NCBI GenBank assembly: GCA_902363145.1
Contig: CABIZB010000001.1
Span: forward strand, 930,001-994,000
DNA length: 64,000 bases
Reading direction: 5' to 3'
Source of the DNA: Oscillospiraceae bacterium
Lineage (GTDB): Bacteria; Bacillota; Clostridia; Oscillospirales; Ruminococcaceae
Each line of letters starts with the position of its first letter. Positions within the stretch are counted from its first letter, which is position 1. Below the pieces are notes generated by a model, which saw nothing but the letters and a program-made list of their open reading frames with translations, had not been told where the DNA came from and searched no databases. Positions 1 to 9,105 of the stretch are shown one piece after another. The translations under genes and the position numbers were made by a program.

Positions 1-2
1 CC

Positions 3-815
3 ATAGATATGATAATCCAGACCCCCTACTGCGTTATGTACGACGTTCAGGGCCGTCAGGTGCTTTACTCCAAGAATGCTGAGGAAAAGGCATATCCTGC
101 CAGCACCACAAAGATAATGACCGCTTCCATAATGATGGAATACACCGACAAGGACACTGTATTCACTGCAGGAGATGAGCAGTCACTGGTACAGCCCGGC
201 TCCAGTCTTGCATATCTCAATGTGGGCAGTCAGCTTGACAGAGAGATGATGCTGGACGCAATAATGCTCCCCTCGGGAAATGACGCTTCTTACTGCGCCG
301 CTGCCGTTACGGGCAGGATGATCGCAGGCGATGAAGCTCTCCCCGCAGAGGAGGCTGTGAATGTGTTCGTCAACAAGATGAACGAAAAGGCAAAGGAGAT
401 AGGCTGCAAGAACACAAACTTCACCTGTCCCGACGGCTTCCACAACGATAACCATTACACTACTGCAATGGATCTGCTGAGGATAACCCTTTATTCCCAG
501 AATTATCCCGAGATAGCAGCTTCGGGAAAAAAGACCTACCGTGAAGTTGAATTTCTCTCAGGCGAATACATCTACTGGAACAACTCGAACAAGCTTATCC
601 AGCCTGACAGCGATGACTATTACACCTATGCTACAGGACTTAAAACAGGAATGACCGATTATTCGGGACACTGCGTTGTTGCCACCGCTGAGCGCTTCGG
701 CCACGAGCTTATAATCGTGTGTCTTGGAAGCGAGAGCGCAGCTATCAGATGGAACGACACAAGGGCTCTTTTTGATGCAGGCTTTGCTTATATCCGTGAC
801 AGCGACAACGGATAA
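3..815 (+). CDS. D-alanyl-D-alanine carboxypeptidase (peptidase S11), 5'-truncated by window edge
   Basis: Penicillin-binding D,D-carboxypeptidase that trims the terminal D-Ala of peptidoglycan stem peptides outside the membrane. Counted from the first in-window Met (position 9), the serine acyl-enzyme motif STTK is at residues 32-35, SGN at 89-91 and KTG at about 212-214, so the full catalytic core is present. The frame is open to the left edge and the visible part lacks the expected signal peptide, so the true start lies outside the window; the Met at 9 is probably internal. A strong terminator follows 5 bases after the stop. It could be a DacF-like sporulation enzyme or a housekeeping DacA-type enzyme; the motifs do not separate these. 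Confidence 0.9.
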   Translation: MDMIIQTPYCVMYDVQGRQVLYSKNAEEKAYPASTTKIMTASIMMEYTDKDTVFTAGDEQSLVQPGSSLAYLNVGSQLDREMMLDAIMLPSGNDASYCAAAVTGRMIAGDEALPAEEAVNVFVNKMNEKAKEIGCKNTNFTCPDGFHNDNHYTTAMDLLRITLYSQNYPEIAASGKKTYREVEFLSGEYIYWNNSNKLIQPDSDDYYTYATGLKTGMTDYSGHCVVATAERFGHELIIVCLGSESAAIRWNDTRALFDAGFAYIRDSDNG

Positions 816-819
816 ACCT

Positions 820-859
820 ATGACCGTGATACCGTCTTGGCATCACGGTCATTTTTATT
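820..859 (+). terminator. Intrinsic terminator after the carboxypeptidase
   Basis: Perfect 11-bp stem (820-830 with 842-852, ATGACCGTGAT and its complement) with an 11-base loop, followed by TTTTATTTT. Confidence 0.9.
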
Positions 860-883
860 TTAAGATTATATATCAATTATACA

Positions 884-911
884 TTTATACATACGCCTGC
901 TGTGATATAAT
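884..911 (+). promoter_or_regulatory. Extended -10 promoter for the aldo/keto reductase
   Basis: TGATATAAT at 903-911 is an extended -10 box (TGn-TATAAT); a poor -35 (TTTATA, 884-889) sits 16 bases upstream. It precedes the SD sequence of the gene starting at 947. Confidence 0.6.
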
Positions 912-946
912 GGTAATATGAAATTTATCCCGAAAGGAAGGGGCAT

Positions 947-1939
947 ATGTATATTCCAAACGAAAAAAGATACGAGAAAATGATCTATAACCGCTGCGGA
1001 AAAAGCGGCCTCAAGCTTCCTGCCGTTTCTCTGGGAATGTGGCAGAATTTCGGTTATCAGGGCGTGTTCGCCAATATGGAGAAAATGGTCCACACCGCCT
1101 TTGACCTTGGCATAACTCACTTTGACCTTGCCAACAACTACGGCAACCCATATAATGGCAGCGCCGAGGAAAATTTCGGCAAGATACTTGACAGAGGAAT
1201 GCGCCGCTACCGTGACGAACTGTGCATATCCACAAAGGCAGGCTTTGAGATGTGGGACGGCCCTTACGGCGACAGGAACGGTTCACGCAAGTATCTCATA
1301 TCCTCCCTTGATCAGAGCCTTAAAAGAATGGGACTGGAATATGTTGATATTTTCTATCACCATGTTTTTGACCCCGGCACTCCCCTTGAAGAGACCGCAG
1401 TGGCTCTTGACAGCTGCGTAAGGCAGGGCAAGGCACTGTATGTGGGTATATCCAACTACAATTCTCAGCAGACAAAGGAGATAATGGGCATTTTCAAGGA
1501 GCTTAAAACTCCATTTATAGTAAATCAGCCCTCCTACTCCATGCTCAACAGATGGATAGAAAGGGACGGTCTGGACGATTTTGCTGCAGAGAACGGCATA
1601 GGTCTTTCGGTGTTTTCCCCTCTTTATCAGGGCTTCCTGACAGGAAAATATCTCAACGGTATCCCCGAGGATTCCCGTGTGGGCAAGGGAAACACTTGGA
1701 TAGGCAAAGAACTTGATGACAAGATGATAAAGCGCCTCAACACCCTTAACGTCATCGCTGCTCAAAGAGGTCAGACACTGTCTCAGATGGCACTTTCATG
1801 GGTCCTCCGCAACAAGGCGGTAGCGACTGTGCTTATCGGCGCAAGCAGACCTGAGCAGATAATCGAAAATGTTAAGTGCATCGAGCATCTTGACTTTACA
1901 GATGACGAGCTTGACCGTATCGAAGCCGCATTAAAGTGA
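947..1939 (+). CDS. Aldo/keto reductase, YghZ (L-glyceraldehyde-3-phosphate reductase) type
   Basis: NADPH-dependent cytoplasmic oxidoreductase of 330 aa with the (beta/alpha)8 aldo-keto reductase fold. The N-terminus, with the stretches RCGKSGLKLPAVSLG, THFDLANNYG and KRMGLEYVDIFYHH, closely follows E. coli YghZ, which reduces L-glyceraldehyde 3-phosphate and other aldehydes. The catalytic tetrad Asp, Tyr, Lys, His is visible in FDLANNYG, STKAG and FYHH. An SD sequence (GAAAGGAAGG) precedes the ATG. Its stop overlaps the SD region of the GH26 gene, so the two are probably co-transcribed. The physiological substrate here is not shown; detoxification of aldehydes during sugar metabolism is inference. 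Confidence 0.88.
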   Translation: MYIPNEKRYEKMIYNRCGKSGLKLPAVSLGMWQNFGYQGVFANMEKMVHTAFDLGITHFDLANNYGNPYNGSAEENFGKILDRGMRRYRDELCISTKAGFEMWDGPYGDRNGSRKYLISSLDQSLKRMGLEYVDIFYHHVFDPGTPLEETAVALDSCVRQGKALYVGISNYNSQQTKEIMGIFKELKTPFIVNQPSYSMLNRWIERDGLDDFAAENGIGLSVFSPLYQGFLTGKYLNGIPEDSRVGKGNTWIGKELDDKMIKRLNTLNVIAAQRGQTLSQMALSWVLRNKAVATVLIGASRPEQIIENVKCIEHLDFTDDELDRIEAALK

Positions 1940-1947
1940 GGGTCAAT

Positions 1948-2985
1948 ATGAAAATAAGAAAATTAGCCGCTTTAATTTTAGCCGCACAGATGTGTCTTAT
2001 TGCCGTAGGCTGCGCTGACAATACCTCAGTTCAGGCGGAAAATACTGTTTCTGTGACCGAGCTTTCCACAAAGCACAAGACAAGCGAGCATAAGCTCTCA
2101 AATCCAGATGCCGATGAGATAACTCAGCAGGTGTATGATTATATCTGCGACAATTACGGCAAGGTAATGCTGTCCTGTCAGCAGGAATCCACATGGATGG
2201 GCTCACCCGATTATGAGATGGATTATATCAAGGAAACAACAGGCAAGCTTCCCGCTATGAGAGGTCTTGACTTTATGAACGCCGATTTTGACGGCGTTGT
2301 TGAGCGTGCAGAGGACTGGTGGGAAAAGGGCGGACTGGTGACTATCTGCTGGCACACAGGCATAAACGGTCTGGGCTACCAGGAAAGCCTTAATGACGAG
2401 CCTGATTTTGATAAGCTGCTTAAAAAAGGCACCAAGGAAAACAAGGCAATGCTTGAAAACTGGGACAAGGCTGCCGAGGCGTTAGTAAAGCTTCGTGATG
2501 CGGGCGTTCCAGTTTTATGGCGGCCATTCCACGAGTTCGACGGCAAATGGTTCTGGTGGGGCAAAGGCGGCGGAGAAAACTTCATCAAGCTCTGGCAGAT
2601 GATGTACGACCGATACACCAACAAATTCGGGCTTACAAACCTTATCTGGGTTCTGGGTTACTCAGGCGATGTTAGAAGCGGCTGGTACGTGGGCGATGAC
2701 TACTGCGACATTATCGGCTCGGACACCTATGATAACTCCACCAATAAAAAGGCGTGGAAAAAGCTTGAAAAGATAAACACTGCCGAAAAACCCATGTCAT
2801 TCCACGAGTGCGGCAATGTCCCCTCCGTAAAGAATTTTGAAAAGGACGGCTGCATATGGTCATGGTTCATGATATGGCACACGGACTACATCAAAAACAA
2901 TGATGAGAAAAACCTAAAGGAAGTTTATAACAGCGACCTTGTTATCACACTTGATGAACTGCCGAAATTTACGGCTGATAAATAA
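1948..2985 (+). CDS. GH26 family glycosidase (beta-mannanase type), lipoprotein
   Basis: Secreted, lipid-anchored glycoside hydrolase of family 26, whose members mostly cut beta-1,4-mannan. The N-terminus is a lipoprotein signal with the lipobox LIAVGC, so the cell-surface anchor Cys is near residue 22. The clan-A catalytic motifs are present: WRPFHEFDG holds the acid/base Glu and SFHECGN the nucleophile Glu. Length 345 aa is a single catalytic domain with no carbohydrate-binding module or dockerin, so it is not a cellulosomal enzyme. I chose ATG 1948 rather than the GTG at 1936 because GTGAGGG forms a good SD 5 bases upstream and the resulting signal peptide is standard. It follows the aldo/keto reductase directly and ends at a strong terminator. 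Confidence 0.88.
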   Translation: MKIRKLAALILAAQMCLIAVGCADNTSVQAENTVSVTELSTKHKTSEHKLSNPDADEITQQVYDYICDNYGKVMLSCQQESTWMGSPDYEMDYIKETTGKLPAMRGLDFMNADFDGVVERAEDWWEKGGLVTICWHTGINGLGYQESLNDEPDFDKLLKKGTKENKAMLENWDKAAEALVKLRDAGVPVLWRPFHEFDGKWFWWGKGGGENFIKLWQMMYDRYTNKFGLTNLIWVLGYSGDVRSGWYVGDDYCDIIGSDTYDNSTNKKAWKKLEKINTAEKPMSFHECGNVPSVKNFEKDGCIWSWFMIWHTDYIKNNDEKNLKEVYNSDLVITLDELPKFTADK

Positions 2986-3000
2986 TTCGCCGCATATGCA

Positions 3001-3039
3001 AAAACCCTCCCGCAGACTTTGTGCCTGCGGGAGGGTTTT
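3001..3039 (+). terminator. Intrinsic terminator after GH26
   Basis: Perfect 14-bp stem (3001-3014 with 3026-3039) around an 11-base loop, GC-rich core CCCTCCCGCA, ending in TTTTA. Confidence 0.92.
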
Positions 3040-3064
3040 ATACTAAGAACCAATTAAAAACTAT

Positions 3065-3117
3065 ACAAAAAATCATCGCATAATCTTGCGTATATGGATT
3101 ATGCGATGATTTTTTGT
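3065..3117. terminator. Long perfect hairpin between convergent genes, probable bidirectional terminator
   Basis: A perfect 21-bp inverted repeat (3065-3085 with 3097-3117) around 11 bases, with A-run on one side and T-run on the other, so it can stop transcription from both directions. The flanks (AAAACTAT and ATAGTTTT) extend the pairing with one bulge. It lies between GH26 (+) and GH3 (-). Confidence 0.8.
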
Positions 3118-3144
3118 CTATAGTTTTATTGGTGATTAGTATTA

Positions 3145-5898
3145 TTATACCTCATCAACAAAAGTGAACTTGATATCGTGTATCTTCAGTCCGCTCTGCG
3201 CGAAATAAATACGCATTGAAGTAAATCGTGAGAAAAGGAAAATAGAAAATTCCTTTGATACGGGCTTGCCGCCTGTGCCGTTCCATGTAAAGGAAGCAAC
3301 TGGCGAACCCATGCTGAAAAATGTGAGAGGAAGCTGTGCCAGCTCGCTCTGCTCGGAGCTTGCGGTAATAACTATCTTATACTTGCCAAGGTGAGAAACA
3401 TCGACTGCAAAGGTGAAGTTACTTCCTCTGTCGGTGCAGATGTTTTCGGGGATAAGGGTAAGCTCCTCATCAAGGTTATAGAAGGTGACATCTGCCAGAT
3501 CCTCGCCGCCGTCATCGGGACGGTTGATTATCTTTATGGTGTCAGCCTCGCCGCACAGGCGCTTCATTGCCTGAGTGTCCATCAGGAAGCGGCAGATATT
3601 TGCAGCATTCCTCTGAAGCTCTCCCCTTTTCAGTGTGCCGTCTTCAAGAGCGGATAGTGTGTTGTCCTCGTTATTGGCGCTGTCGGCACATACCATGTAA
3701 ACATCGTTCTGCGCCCTTGCCATTGCTGCAAAGTTGGTCTTTGAAACAGGCACGCTGCGCTCATTGATATTTGCCCACCAGTCGGTCATGGTAATGCCCT
3801 TAAAGCCCCATTCATTTCTGAGGATAGTTGTGTTAAGGTCATAGTTGCCTGCCGTCCAGAGGCCGTTTACGGAGCCGTAGGTGGTCATTATAGTCTGTGC
3901 CTTGCCCTTCTTTACGGCTATCTCAAAGCCCTTGAGATATATCTCACGGAGCGCTCTTTCGGAAACTACAGAGTCGATATTGTGTCTGCCTGTTTCCTGA
4001 TTATTTCCGCAGAAGTGCTTGATAGTACCTGTTACGCCCTCGGAATGGAGACCTTTCAGCTGGGCGGAAGCCATCTCGCCCGTGAGGAAAGGATCCTCGG
4101 AGAAATACTCAAAGTTTCTACCGTTGAGAGGGTGACGGTGAATGTTCATGCCGGGGCCAAGGAGACACTCGACCTTATTTGCCACCATTTCACGGCCTGT
4201 GAATGCAAACAGCTCGCTGAGCAGCTGACGGTTGAATGTGGAAGCAAGCAGAGTGCCGTTCGGCAGGCTGAATGCCTTTGTGCCGCAGTCAAGGCGCATA
4301 CCCGAAGGGCCGTCATCGCAGCAGGCACATGGAATGCCCATAGCTGAGAGCCTGTCTGAAACACCGCCGAATGCGGAAGCTGTTCCCGCAGTTACCTTGG
4401 GGCTGCCCATGCCCTCTCCACGGATAATGCAGGAAAGGTCATAGTCGGAAAGCTGTGCGATAAACTCGCTCATGGTGTGCTTGCCGCTCTTTACGTCAGC
4501 AAGCTTTATGCCCTTATCATCGGTAAAGGGAATATCGGCAGGGAGATTTGCAATACGTCTCTCGTTTTCGTCCACCTCGGAGGTGGGAACATCTTCCATA
4601 ACGGGAACGAATTTAAGCTTATGCTCCGACGCAAAGGGCTTCATGCGCTTAAAAGGAAGCACGGGAGCAAGAGCCTGAGTAAGCTGCTTTACAACAGTAG
4701 TTTCGTCGATCTCAAAGGAGAATGCAGCCTCTGCACTGCGGACATCTGTGCCTGCGCAGATGATATACTGACCCTTTTCAAGCACGTAGCAGCTCTTATG
4801 ACCTGTTACGCCCGAATCATCATAGGAAGCAAGGTCGTCAACATTCACTTCAATAGTAAGTATCTGGCTCTCAGCGGGAGCAAGGAGCTTTGTCTTTTCA
4901 AAGCCGCAGAGCACCTTTGCAGGCTTGCCCAGCATTCCCTGTGGAGCGCAGGCGTAAAGCTGGATAACTTCCTTGCCCGAATAATTGCCTGTGTTCTTGA
5001 CGGAAACCTCTATAGTTATCTTGCCGTCATTCAGCTCAGAGTGTGTAACATTATGCTCAAAAGTTGTATAGGAGAGACCGAAGCCGAAAGGATACTGTAC
5101 CTTTTCGGGAGCAAATGTCTCAAAATATCTGTAGCCTACGTAAATATCCTCGCAGTAGAAGTTGCGGCGGGTATTGCCGAAATACTCGTGAGAGGGGTAA
5201 TCGGAAACGGAGTACGCAATGGTGTCAGGCAGTTTTCCCGAGGGTGATACCTTGCCTGTGAGCACGTCCGCTGTTCCTGTTCCGCCGATCATTCCGCCCT
5301 GCCATACGTACAGAACGGCATCGGGCTTGATGTCCTCCACAAAGTTCATATCAATGATGCTGCCAACGTTCAGCAGAACGATGACCTTCCGGAAATGCTT
5401 CCTTACTGTGCGGAGCATACTTTCCTCGCCATCGCTGAGCAGATATGCGCCCTTTTCAAAGCGGTTGTCGTTCTCCTCGCCTGCTGTTCTGCCGAAAATA
5501 ACGATCGCAGTCTGGCAGAAGTTGGAGATCTTCTCAGCAAGAGCGTCGTCAACGGGCATTTCCTCCTGTGACCATGGCTCGCCTCCCCAGCCGTCGCCGA
5601 AATCAAAGGGGTGCTCCTTTGTCCATTCCTTGTAAACGTTCAGCAGCTCCTCATTCACCTTAACGCTGCCGCTTTCTTCAAGGCCGTCGGTTATGCCGAT
5701 AACACGGGACACATTGACAAGTCCGCCCGAACCTGTGCCGCTCTTGTAATAATTCAGCTGAATACGTCCGAAAACAGCCACCTCGCTGTCCTTTCGGAGC
5801 GGCAGAGCGTTGTTGTCATTCTTGAGCATAACAATGCCCTCAGAAACAGTTTCGGCAGATTTATCTATGTATTTGTTCCAGTCGAGAACCTTTTCCAT
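3145..5898 (-). CDS. Beta-glucosidase, GH3, with swapped domain order
   Basis: Cytoplasmic family 3 glycosidase (917 aa, no signal peptide) expected to hydrolyse cellobiose and short beta-glucosides. The order is unusual: the (alpha/beta)6 sandwich domain (about residues 1-270) and a fibronectin-III-like domain come first, and the TIM-barrel domain with the nucleophile Asp (in ITMTDWW, about residue 706) comes last, preceded by GPGMNIHRHPLNGRNFEY and KHFCGNN. This inverted order is known for the Ruminococcus albus beta-glucosidase, of nearly the same length. The start at 5898 has GGAAAGGAA upstream and gives EKVLDWNKYI at the N-terminus; a longer open frame to 5982 would lie upstream of the promoter and is rejected. 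It is transcribed alone from its own promoter. Confidence 0.9.
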   Translation of the reverse strand: MEKVLDWNKYIDKSAETVSEGIVMLKNDNNALPLRKDSEVAVFGRIQLNYYKSGTGSGGLVNVSRVIGITDGLEESGSVKVNEELLNVYKEWTKEHPFDFGDGWGGEPWSQEEMPVDDALAEKISNFCQTAIVIFGRTAGEENDNRFEKGAYLLSDGEESMLRTVRKHFRKVIVLLNVGSIIDMNFVEDIKPDAVLYVWQGGMIGGTGTADVLTGKVSPSGKLPDTIAYSVSDYPSHEYFGNTRRNFYCEDIYVGYRYFETFAPEKVQYPFGFGLSYTTFEHNVTHSELNDGKITIEVSVKNTGNYSGKEVIQLYACAPQGMLGKPAKVLCGFEKTKLLAPAESQILTIEVNVDDLASYDDSGVTGHKSCYVLEKGQYIICAGTDVRSAEAAFSFEIDETTVVKQLTQALAPVLPFKRMKPFASEHKLKFVPVMEDVPTSEVDENERRIANLPADIPFTDDKGIKLADVKSGKHTMSEFIAQLSDYDLSCIIRGEGMGSPKVTAGTASAFGGVSDRLSAMGIPCACCDDGPSGMRLDCGTKAFSLPNGTLLASTFNRQLLSELFAFTGREMVANKVECLLGPGMNIHRHPLNGRNFEYFSEDPFLTGEMASAQLKGLHSEGVTGTIKHFCGNNQETGRHNIDSVVSERALREIYLKGFEIAVKKGKAQTIMTTYGSVNGLWTAGNYDLNTTILRNEWGFKGITMTDWWANINERSVPVSKTNFAAMARAQNDVYMVCADSANNEDNTLSALEDGTLKRGELQRNAANICRFLMDTQAMKRLCGEADTIKIINRPDDGGEDLADVTFYNLDEELTLIPENICTDRGSNFTFAVDVSHLGKYKIVITASSEQSELAQLPLTFFSMGSPVASFTWNGTGGKPVSKEFSIFLFSRFTSMRIYFAQSGLKIHDIKFTFVDEV

Positions 5899-5947
5899 AT
5901 GCAATTTCCTTTCCCATATATGTGATTGTACATTATTTACTAAGTAT

Positions 5948-5976
5948 AGTATAGCTGTTGTTTGGGACAATGTCAA
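5948..5976 (-). promoter_or_regulatory. SigmaA-type promoter of the GH3 gene
   Basis: On the minus strand TTGACA (5976-5971), 17-base spacer, TATACT (5953-5948). This places the transcript start near 5940, about 40 bases before the chosen start codon. Confidence 0.85.
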
Positions 5977-6140
5977 GTCCAATAAAGTACATATTTCATT
6001 AACTTTATGAACCGCAAAATCACACTATTTTAAATATAATCAGTATAAAAATTCACACTATCATTTTATAATAATTATATACAGAAATGATATAGTATTA
6101 AGCGGCTGAGATCAACACCCCACTGCAGAAAGCGGTATTT

Positions 6141-7016
6141 ATGAATGATATCAAGGTAACAGATGCCGCCGCTGTCCCCGGAAGCGCAGCGCTTCTTGTG
6201 CAGAACGGCGATAAGGCATTTATGTACGACACAGGCTTCGGCTTCTGTGCGGAAGAAATGGCGGATACGGTCGAAAAAATACTGGGTGGAAAGAAGCCCG
6301 ATGCCATTATCCTCACCCACTCACACTACGACCACGTTATGGGCTGTGCTGTCCTGGCGGACAGGTGGAGGGATATCCCCGTTATCGCAGGCGAATACAC
6401 AGCTTATGTGTTCACCCGCCCCACGGCTCTGAAAACCATATACGAGATGGACGTTAACGCCGCCCATGAGCTTGACAAAAAGCCATATCTCACCGACTGC
6501 ACGGACAGGCTCCATGTGGATAAGGTGGTAAAGGACGGAGAGGTCATTGATGTATGCGGTCTGAAGCTTGAAACAATGGCTTTCCCGGGTCATACAAAGT
6601 GCTCTATCGGATTTTACTGCCGTGAAAGCAAGACACTCTTTTCGTCCGAAACTCTGGGAGTTTACAACGGCACTGCGGCGGCTCCCATACTGCTCACAGG
6701 CTTTAAGCAGGGTGAACAGTCACTGAAAAAGGCTGCGGCTCTGGGAGCAGAGCATATCGTTCTTCCCCACTGGGGAATGCTGGACGGCGCAGAGGAATGC
6801 AGAAAGTATTTTGAAAATGCGCTGTATGAGTTCGAGTGGACGAAAAACCACGTCATAGACTGGCACAACAGCGGTATGTCCGACCATGATATCATAGAAG
6901 AGCTTCGCAAAAGGTATCACATAGGTCACATGGGCGCTGTTTATCCCATGAAAGCATTTTACCTCAATACAGGCTATATGGTACCTCTCATTATTAAAGA
7001 ATACTGTGCAGATTAA
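6141..7016 (+). CDS. MBL-fold metallo-hydrolase
   Basis: Metallo-beta-lactamase-fold protein of 291 aa, probably a cytoplasmic zinc hydrolase. The metal-binding signature HSHYDH is near residue 60, FPGHTKCS supplies the third-site His, and a late HWG His is also visible. The C-terminal 90 residues are helical and match the extra segment of many uncharacterised MBL hydrolases; substrate cannot be read from the sequence. The ATG at 6141 has only a weak SD (GCAGAAAGCGG), and the frame is open a further 13 codons upstream without a better start codon. It stands alone: the next gene has its own promoter. Lactonase or thioesterase-like activity would be a guess. Confidence 0.8.
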   Translation: MNDIKVTDAAAVPGSAALLVQNGDKAFMYDTGFGFCAEEMADTVEKILGGKKPDAIILTHSHYDHVMGCAVLADRWRDIPVIAGEYTAYVFTRPTALKTIYEMDVNAAHELDKKPYLTDCTDRLHVDKVVKDGEVIDVCGLKLETMAFPGHTKCSIGFYCRESKTLFSSETLGVYNGTAAAPILLTGFKQGEQSLKKAAALGAEHIVLPHWGMLDGAEECRKYFENALYEFEWTKNHVIDWHNSGMSDHDIIEELRKRYHIGHMGAVYPMKAFYLNTGYMVPLIIKEYCAD

Positions 7017-7064
7017 AAGAAGATTAAAAAGTGATTCACAAAAATGAGAAATCGCTGTAACCTG

Positions 7065-7093
7065 TTGACATAACTGCTTTTGTGGGTTATACT
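7065..7093 (+). promoter_or_regulatory. SigmaA-type promoter of the zinc-ribbon gene
   Basis: TTGACA (7065-7070), exactly 17 bases, TATACT (7088-7093); predicted transcript start near 7100, leaving a leader of about 95 bases. Confidence 0.88.
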
Positions 7094-7120
7094 GAGAACA
7101 TAGCAAGAAAGCCAACACAA

Positions 7121-7161
7121 GGAAGCGATGCAGAAGGCGTTAAGCACCGTCTGCGGCTTCC
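7121..7161 (+). promoter_or_regulatory. Hairpin in the mRNA leader of the zinc-ribbon gene
   Basis: GGAAGC (7121-7126) pairs with GCTTCC (7156-7161), and inside it GCAGA pairs with TCTGC. No T-run follows, so it is not a terminator; mRNA stabilisation or translational control is possible. Confidence 0.45.
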
Positions 7162-7195
7162 GAAAACATAACCATATTAACAGGAGGAAAAAATC

Positions 7196-7687
7196 ATGTT
7201 TGAAAAATTTGCAGAAACTATCAACAATGCAGGCAAGGCTGTAGGCGAAAAGACTAAGCTTGGTACAGATGTTGTAAAGGCTAACTTCAAGATCTCTTCC
7301 GAGGAGAGAGCAATTAACGAGCTTTATCTGGAGATCGGCAAGACCTATTATGACAACAATCTTGACAATCCCTGCTGTGATACCATGAAGGAGCTTTTTG
7401 ACAAGGTTTCCGAAAAGAAGGCTTCCATCGAAGCTCTCAAGGAGCACGTCCGTAAGATAAAGGGTGTTCTGCTCTGCCAGAACTGCGGTGCTGAGGTAGA
7501 TGCCGAGAACGACTACTGCGGCAAGTGCGGCACTAAGATCGAAAAGCCCGAGCCTGTTGAGGAAGCTCCCGCTGAGGAGACCGAAGAGGTCATCGACCAC
7601 GAGGACACCGTAGAGGCTGACGCTGCAGGTGAAGAAGCTCCCGAGATCAAGGTAGAGGTTGACCCCGAGGATAAGCCGGAAGAATAA
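7196..7687 (+). CDS. Zinc-ribbon protein with coiled-coil N-terminus and acidic tail
   Basis: Unnamed protein of 163 aa. Residues 1-90 are charged and helical, likely a coiled coil. Two CxxC knuckles (CQNCG and CGKCG) about 15 residues apart form a rubredoxin-like zinc ribbon near residues 96-115. The rest is a low-complexity acidic tail rich in Glu, Pro and Ala. It has no signal peptide or membrane segment. The SD (AGGAGG) is ideal and the gene has its own consensus promoter and terminator, so it is probably abundant. Proteins of this shape are common in Clostridia; I know no assigned function. Confidence 0.8.
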   Translation: MFEKFAETINNAGKAVGEKTKLGTDVVKANFKISSEERAINELYLEIGKTYYDNNLDNPCCDTMKELFDKVSEKKASIEALKEHVRKIKGVLLCQNCGAEVDAENDYCGKCGTKIEKPEPVEEAPAEETEEVIDHEDTVEADAAGEEAPEIKVEVDPEDKPEE

Positions 7688-7699
7688 TAAGTGATATCC

Positions 7700-7737
7700 G
7701 CCGCTGTCTTTTCAAAGGCAGCGGCATTCTCTTTTTT
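7700..7737 (+). terminator. Intrinsic terminator after the zinc-ribbon gene
   Basis: 12-bp stem (7700-7711 with 7714-7725, one G:T pair), tight 2-base loop, followed by ATTCTCTTTTTT. Confidence 0.88.
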
Positions 7738-7760
7738 ACGGTATTTTTACTCTTACACTG

Positions 7761-7789
7761 TTTACAAATGTCGCAAAATGGTGTATAAT
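7761..7789 (+). promoter_or_regulatory. SigmaA-type promoter of the AI-2E-family gene
   Basis: TTTACA (7761-7766), 17 bases, TATAAT (7784-7789). The predicted start near 7796 lies downstream of the ATG at 7795 and so decides against that start codon. Confidence 0.85.
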
Positions 7790-7842
7790 CTGTATTGTAT
7801 GATACGCACAAGGCGTTTGTCACAACGGAAAGGATAATGCCT

Positions 7843-9105
7843 ATGAAGGTTGACTGGAACAGCAAATACACCACAGTGTCGGTATATACGGTAATAACCT
7901 TTGCCATATGCCTTGCACTGGTAATAGTTGTATCAAAATTCTCGGTGATAATGGGCGCACTGGGAACTGTGCTCGGCACAATAAGCGCCGTTATCTGGGG
8001 CATAGCGATTGCATATCTGCTGAACCCTGTTATGATGCGGACGGAAAGGCAGTTCAAAAAACTGCTTGAAAGAAAAAAGCCCCACCCCAAGCTTTGCAGA
8101 TTTATAAGCACCGTGCTTGCCATAATCTTCGGCATAGCGGTGATATGCACACTGGTCGCAATAATCGTGCCGCAGGTTCTGGACAGCTTGATGAACATTT
8201 TCAACAACGCCCAGAACTATATGAACAACATCTACAACTGGGTAAATACCACTCTGGCGGAATATCCCGAGATAGTAACATATCTTAATAATCAGCTCAA
8301 TGATATCCAGTCCGCCGTGCTTACCGCCGTAAATAACCTTATTCCAAAGGTGGGCGACTGGGCTGTAAAGCTGAAAGACGGCGCTGTTGGACTGCTGGCA
8401 GGTCTAAAGGATTTTATCATCGGATTTATCGTTGCGGTATATCTGCTGCTTGACAAGGAAAAATTCCTTGCTCAGGGCAAAAAGCTTATGACGGCAATAT
8501 TCCCCCAGAAGATATGCCACAATATGCTGAGAGCTTTCAGAAAAACAAACAACTCCCTCAACGGATTTATCAACGGAAAGATACTGGATTCCTTTATCAT
8601 CGGTATGATATGCTTTGTGGCAATGAAGCTCATGAAGCTGGAATATTCGGTGCTCATAAGCGTTATCGTAGGTGTAACGAATGTTATCCCGTTTTTTGGT
8701 CCTTTTATCGGAGCGATACCCTCCGCACTGCTGCTGCTCATTTCCGAGCCGTCACAGACTATCCCCTTTGTTATCCTGATAGTTGCGATACAGCAGTTTG
8801 ACGGAAATATCCTTGGTCCCTACATTCTGGGCGACTCCACAGGTCTCCCCGCATTCTGGGTAATGGTGGCCATCTTCCTTGGCGGCGGACTGTTCGGCTT
8901 TGCGGGAATGGTGCTTGGCGTGCCAATATTTGCGGTAATATACGCCTTTGCCCAGGAATTTATAGAGAACCTGCTGAAAAAGAAAGGGCTCTCCCCCGAC
9001 ACGGCAGATTATTATCCCGTTCCTGCGGCTGAAAATGAACACAAGCTCTCAATAGGAATATTTGAAAAGCTGAAAAAAGTAAACGTAAAGAACGACAAGA
9101 AATAA
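7843..9105 (+). CDS. AI-2E family (UPF0118/PerM) membrane transporter
   Basis: Integral membrane protein of 420 aa from the AI-2E/PerM family, whose members are implicated in export of autoinducer-2 or small solutes, or in Na+/H+ antiport. Two hydrophobic segments near residues 12-60 are followed by a soluble amphipathic region (about 90-190) and then a cluster of about five membrane segments with the family's typical GVTNVIPFFGPFIGAIP stretch. The start at 7843 is chosen because GGAAAGG lies 9 bases upstream and the promoter excludes the earlier ATG at 7795; ATG 7837 is an alternative. It is a single-gene unit. The transported solute cannot be inferred. Confidence 0.85.
   Translation: MKVDWNSKYTTVSVYTVITFAICLALVIVVSKFSVIMGALGTVLGTISAVIWGIAIAYLLNPVMMRTERQFKKLLERKKPHPKLCRFISTVLAIIFGIAVICTLVAIIVPQVLDSLMNIFNNAQNYMNNIYNWVNTTLAEYPEIVTYLNNQLNDIQSAVLTAVNNLIPKVGDWAVKLKDGAVGLLAGLKDFIIGFIVAVYLLLDKEKFLAQGKKLMTAIFPQKICHNMLRAFRKTNNSLNGFINGKILDSFIIGMICFVAMKLMKLEYSVLISVIVGVTNVIPFFGPFIGAIPSALLLLISEPSQTIPFVILIVAIQQFDGNILGPYILGDSTGLPAFWVMVAIFLGGGLFGFAGMVLGVPIFAVIYAFAQEFIENLLKKKGLSPDTADYYPVPAAENEHKLSIGIFEKLKKVNVKNDKK

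Noticed and set aside
4477..5247. 256-aa open frame on the plus strand
   Set aside because: Antisense to the GH3 gene, which has all family motifs in its own frame.
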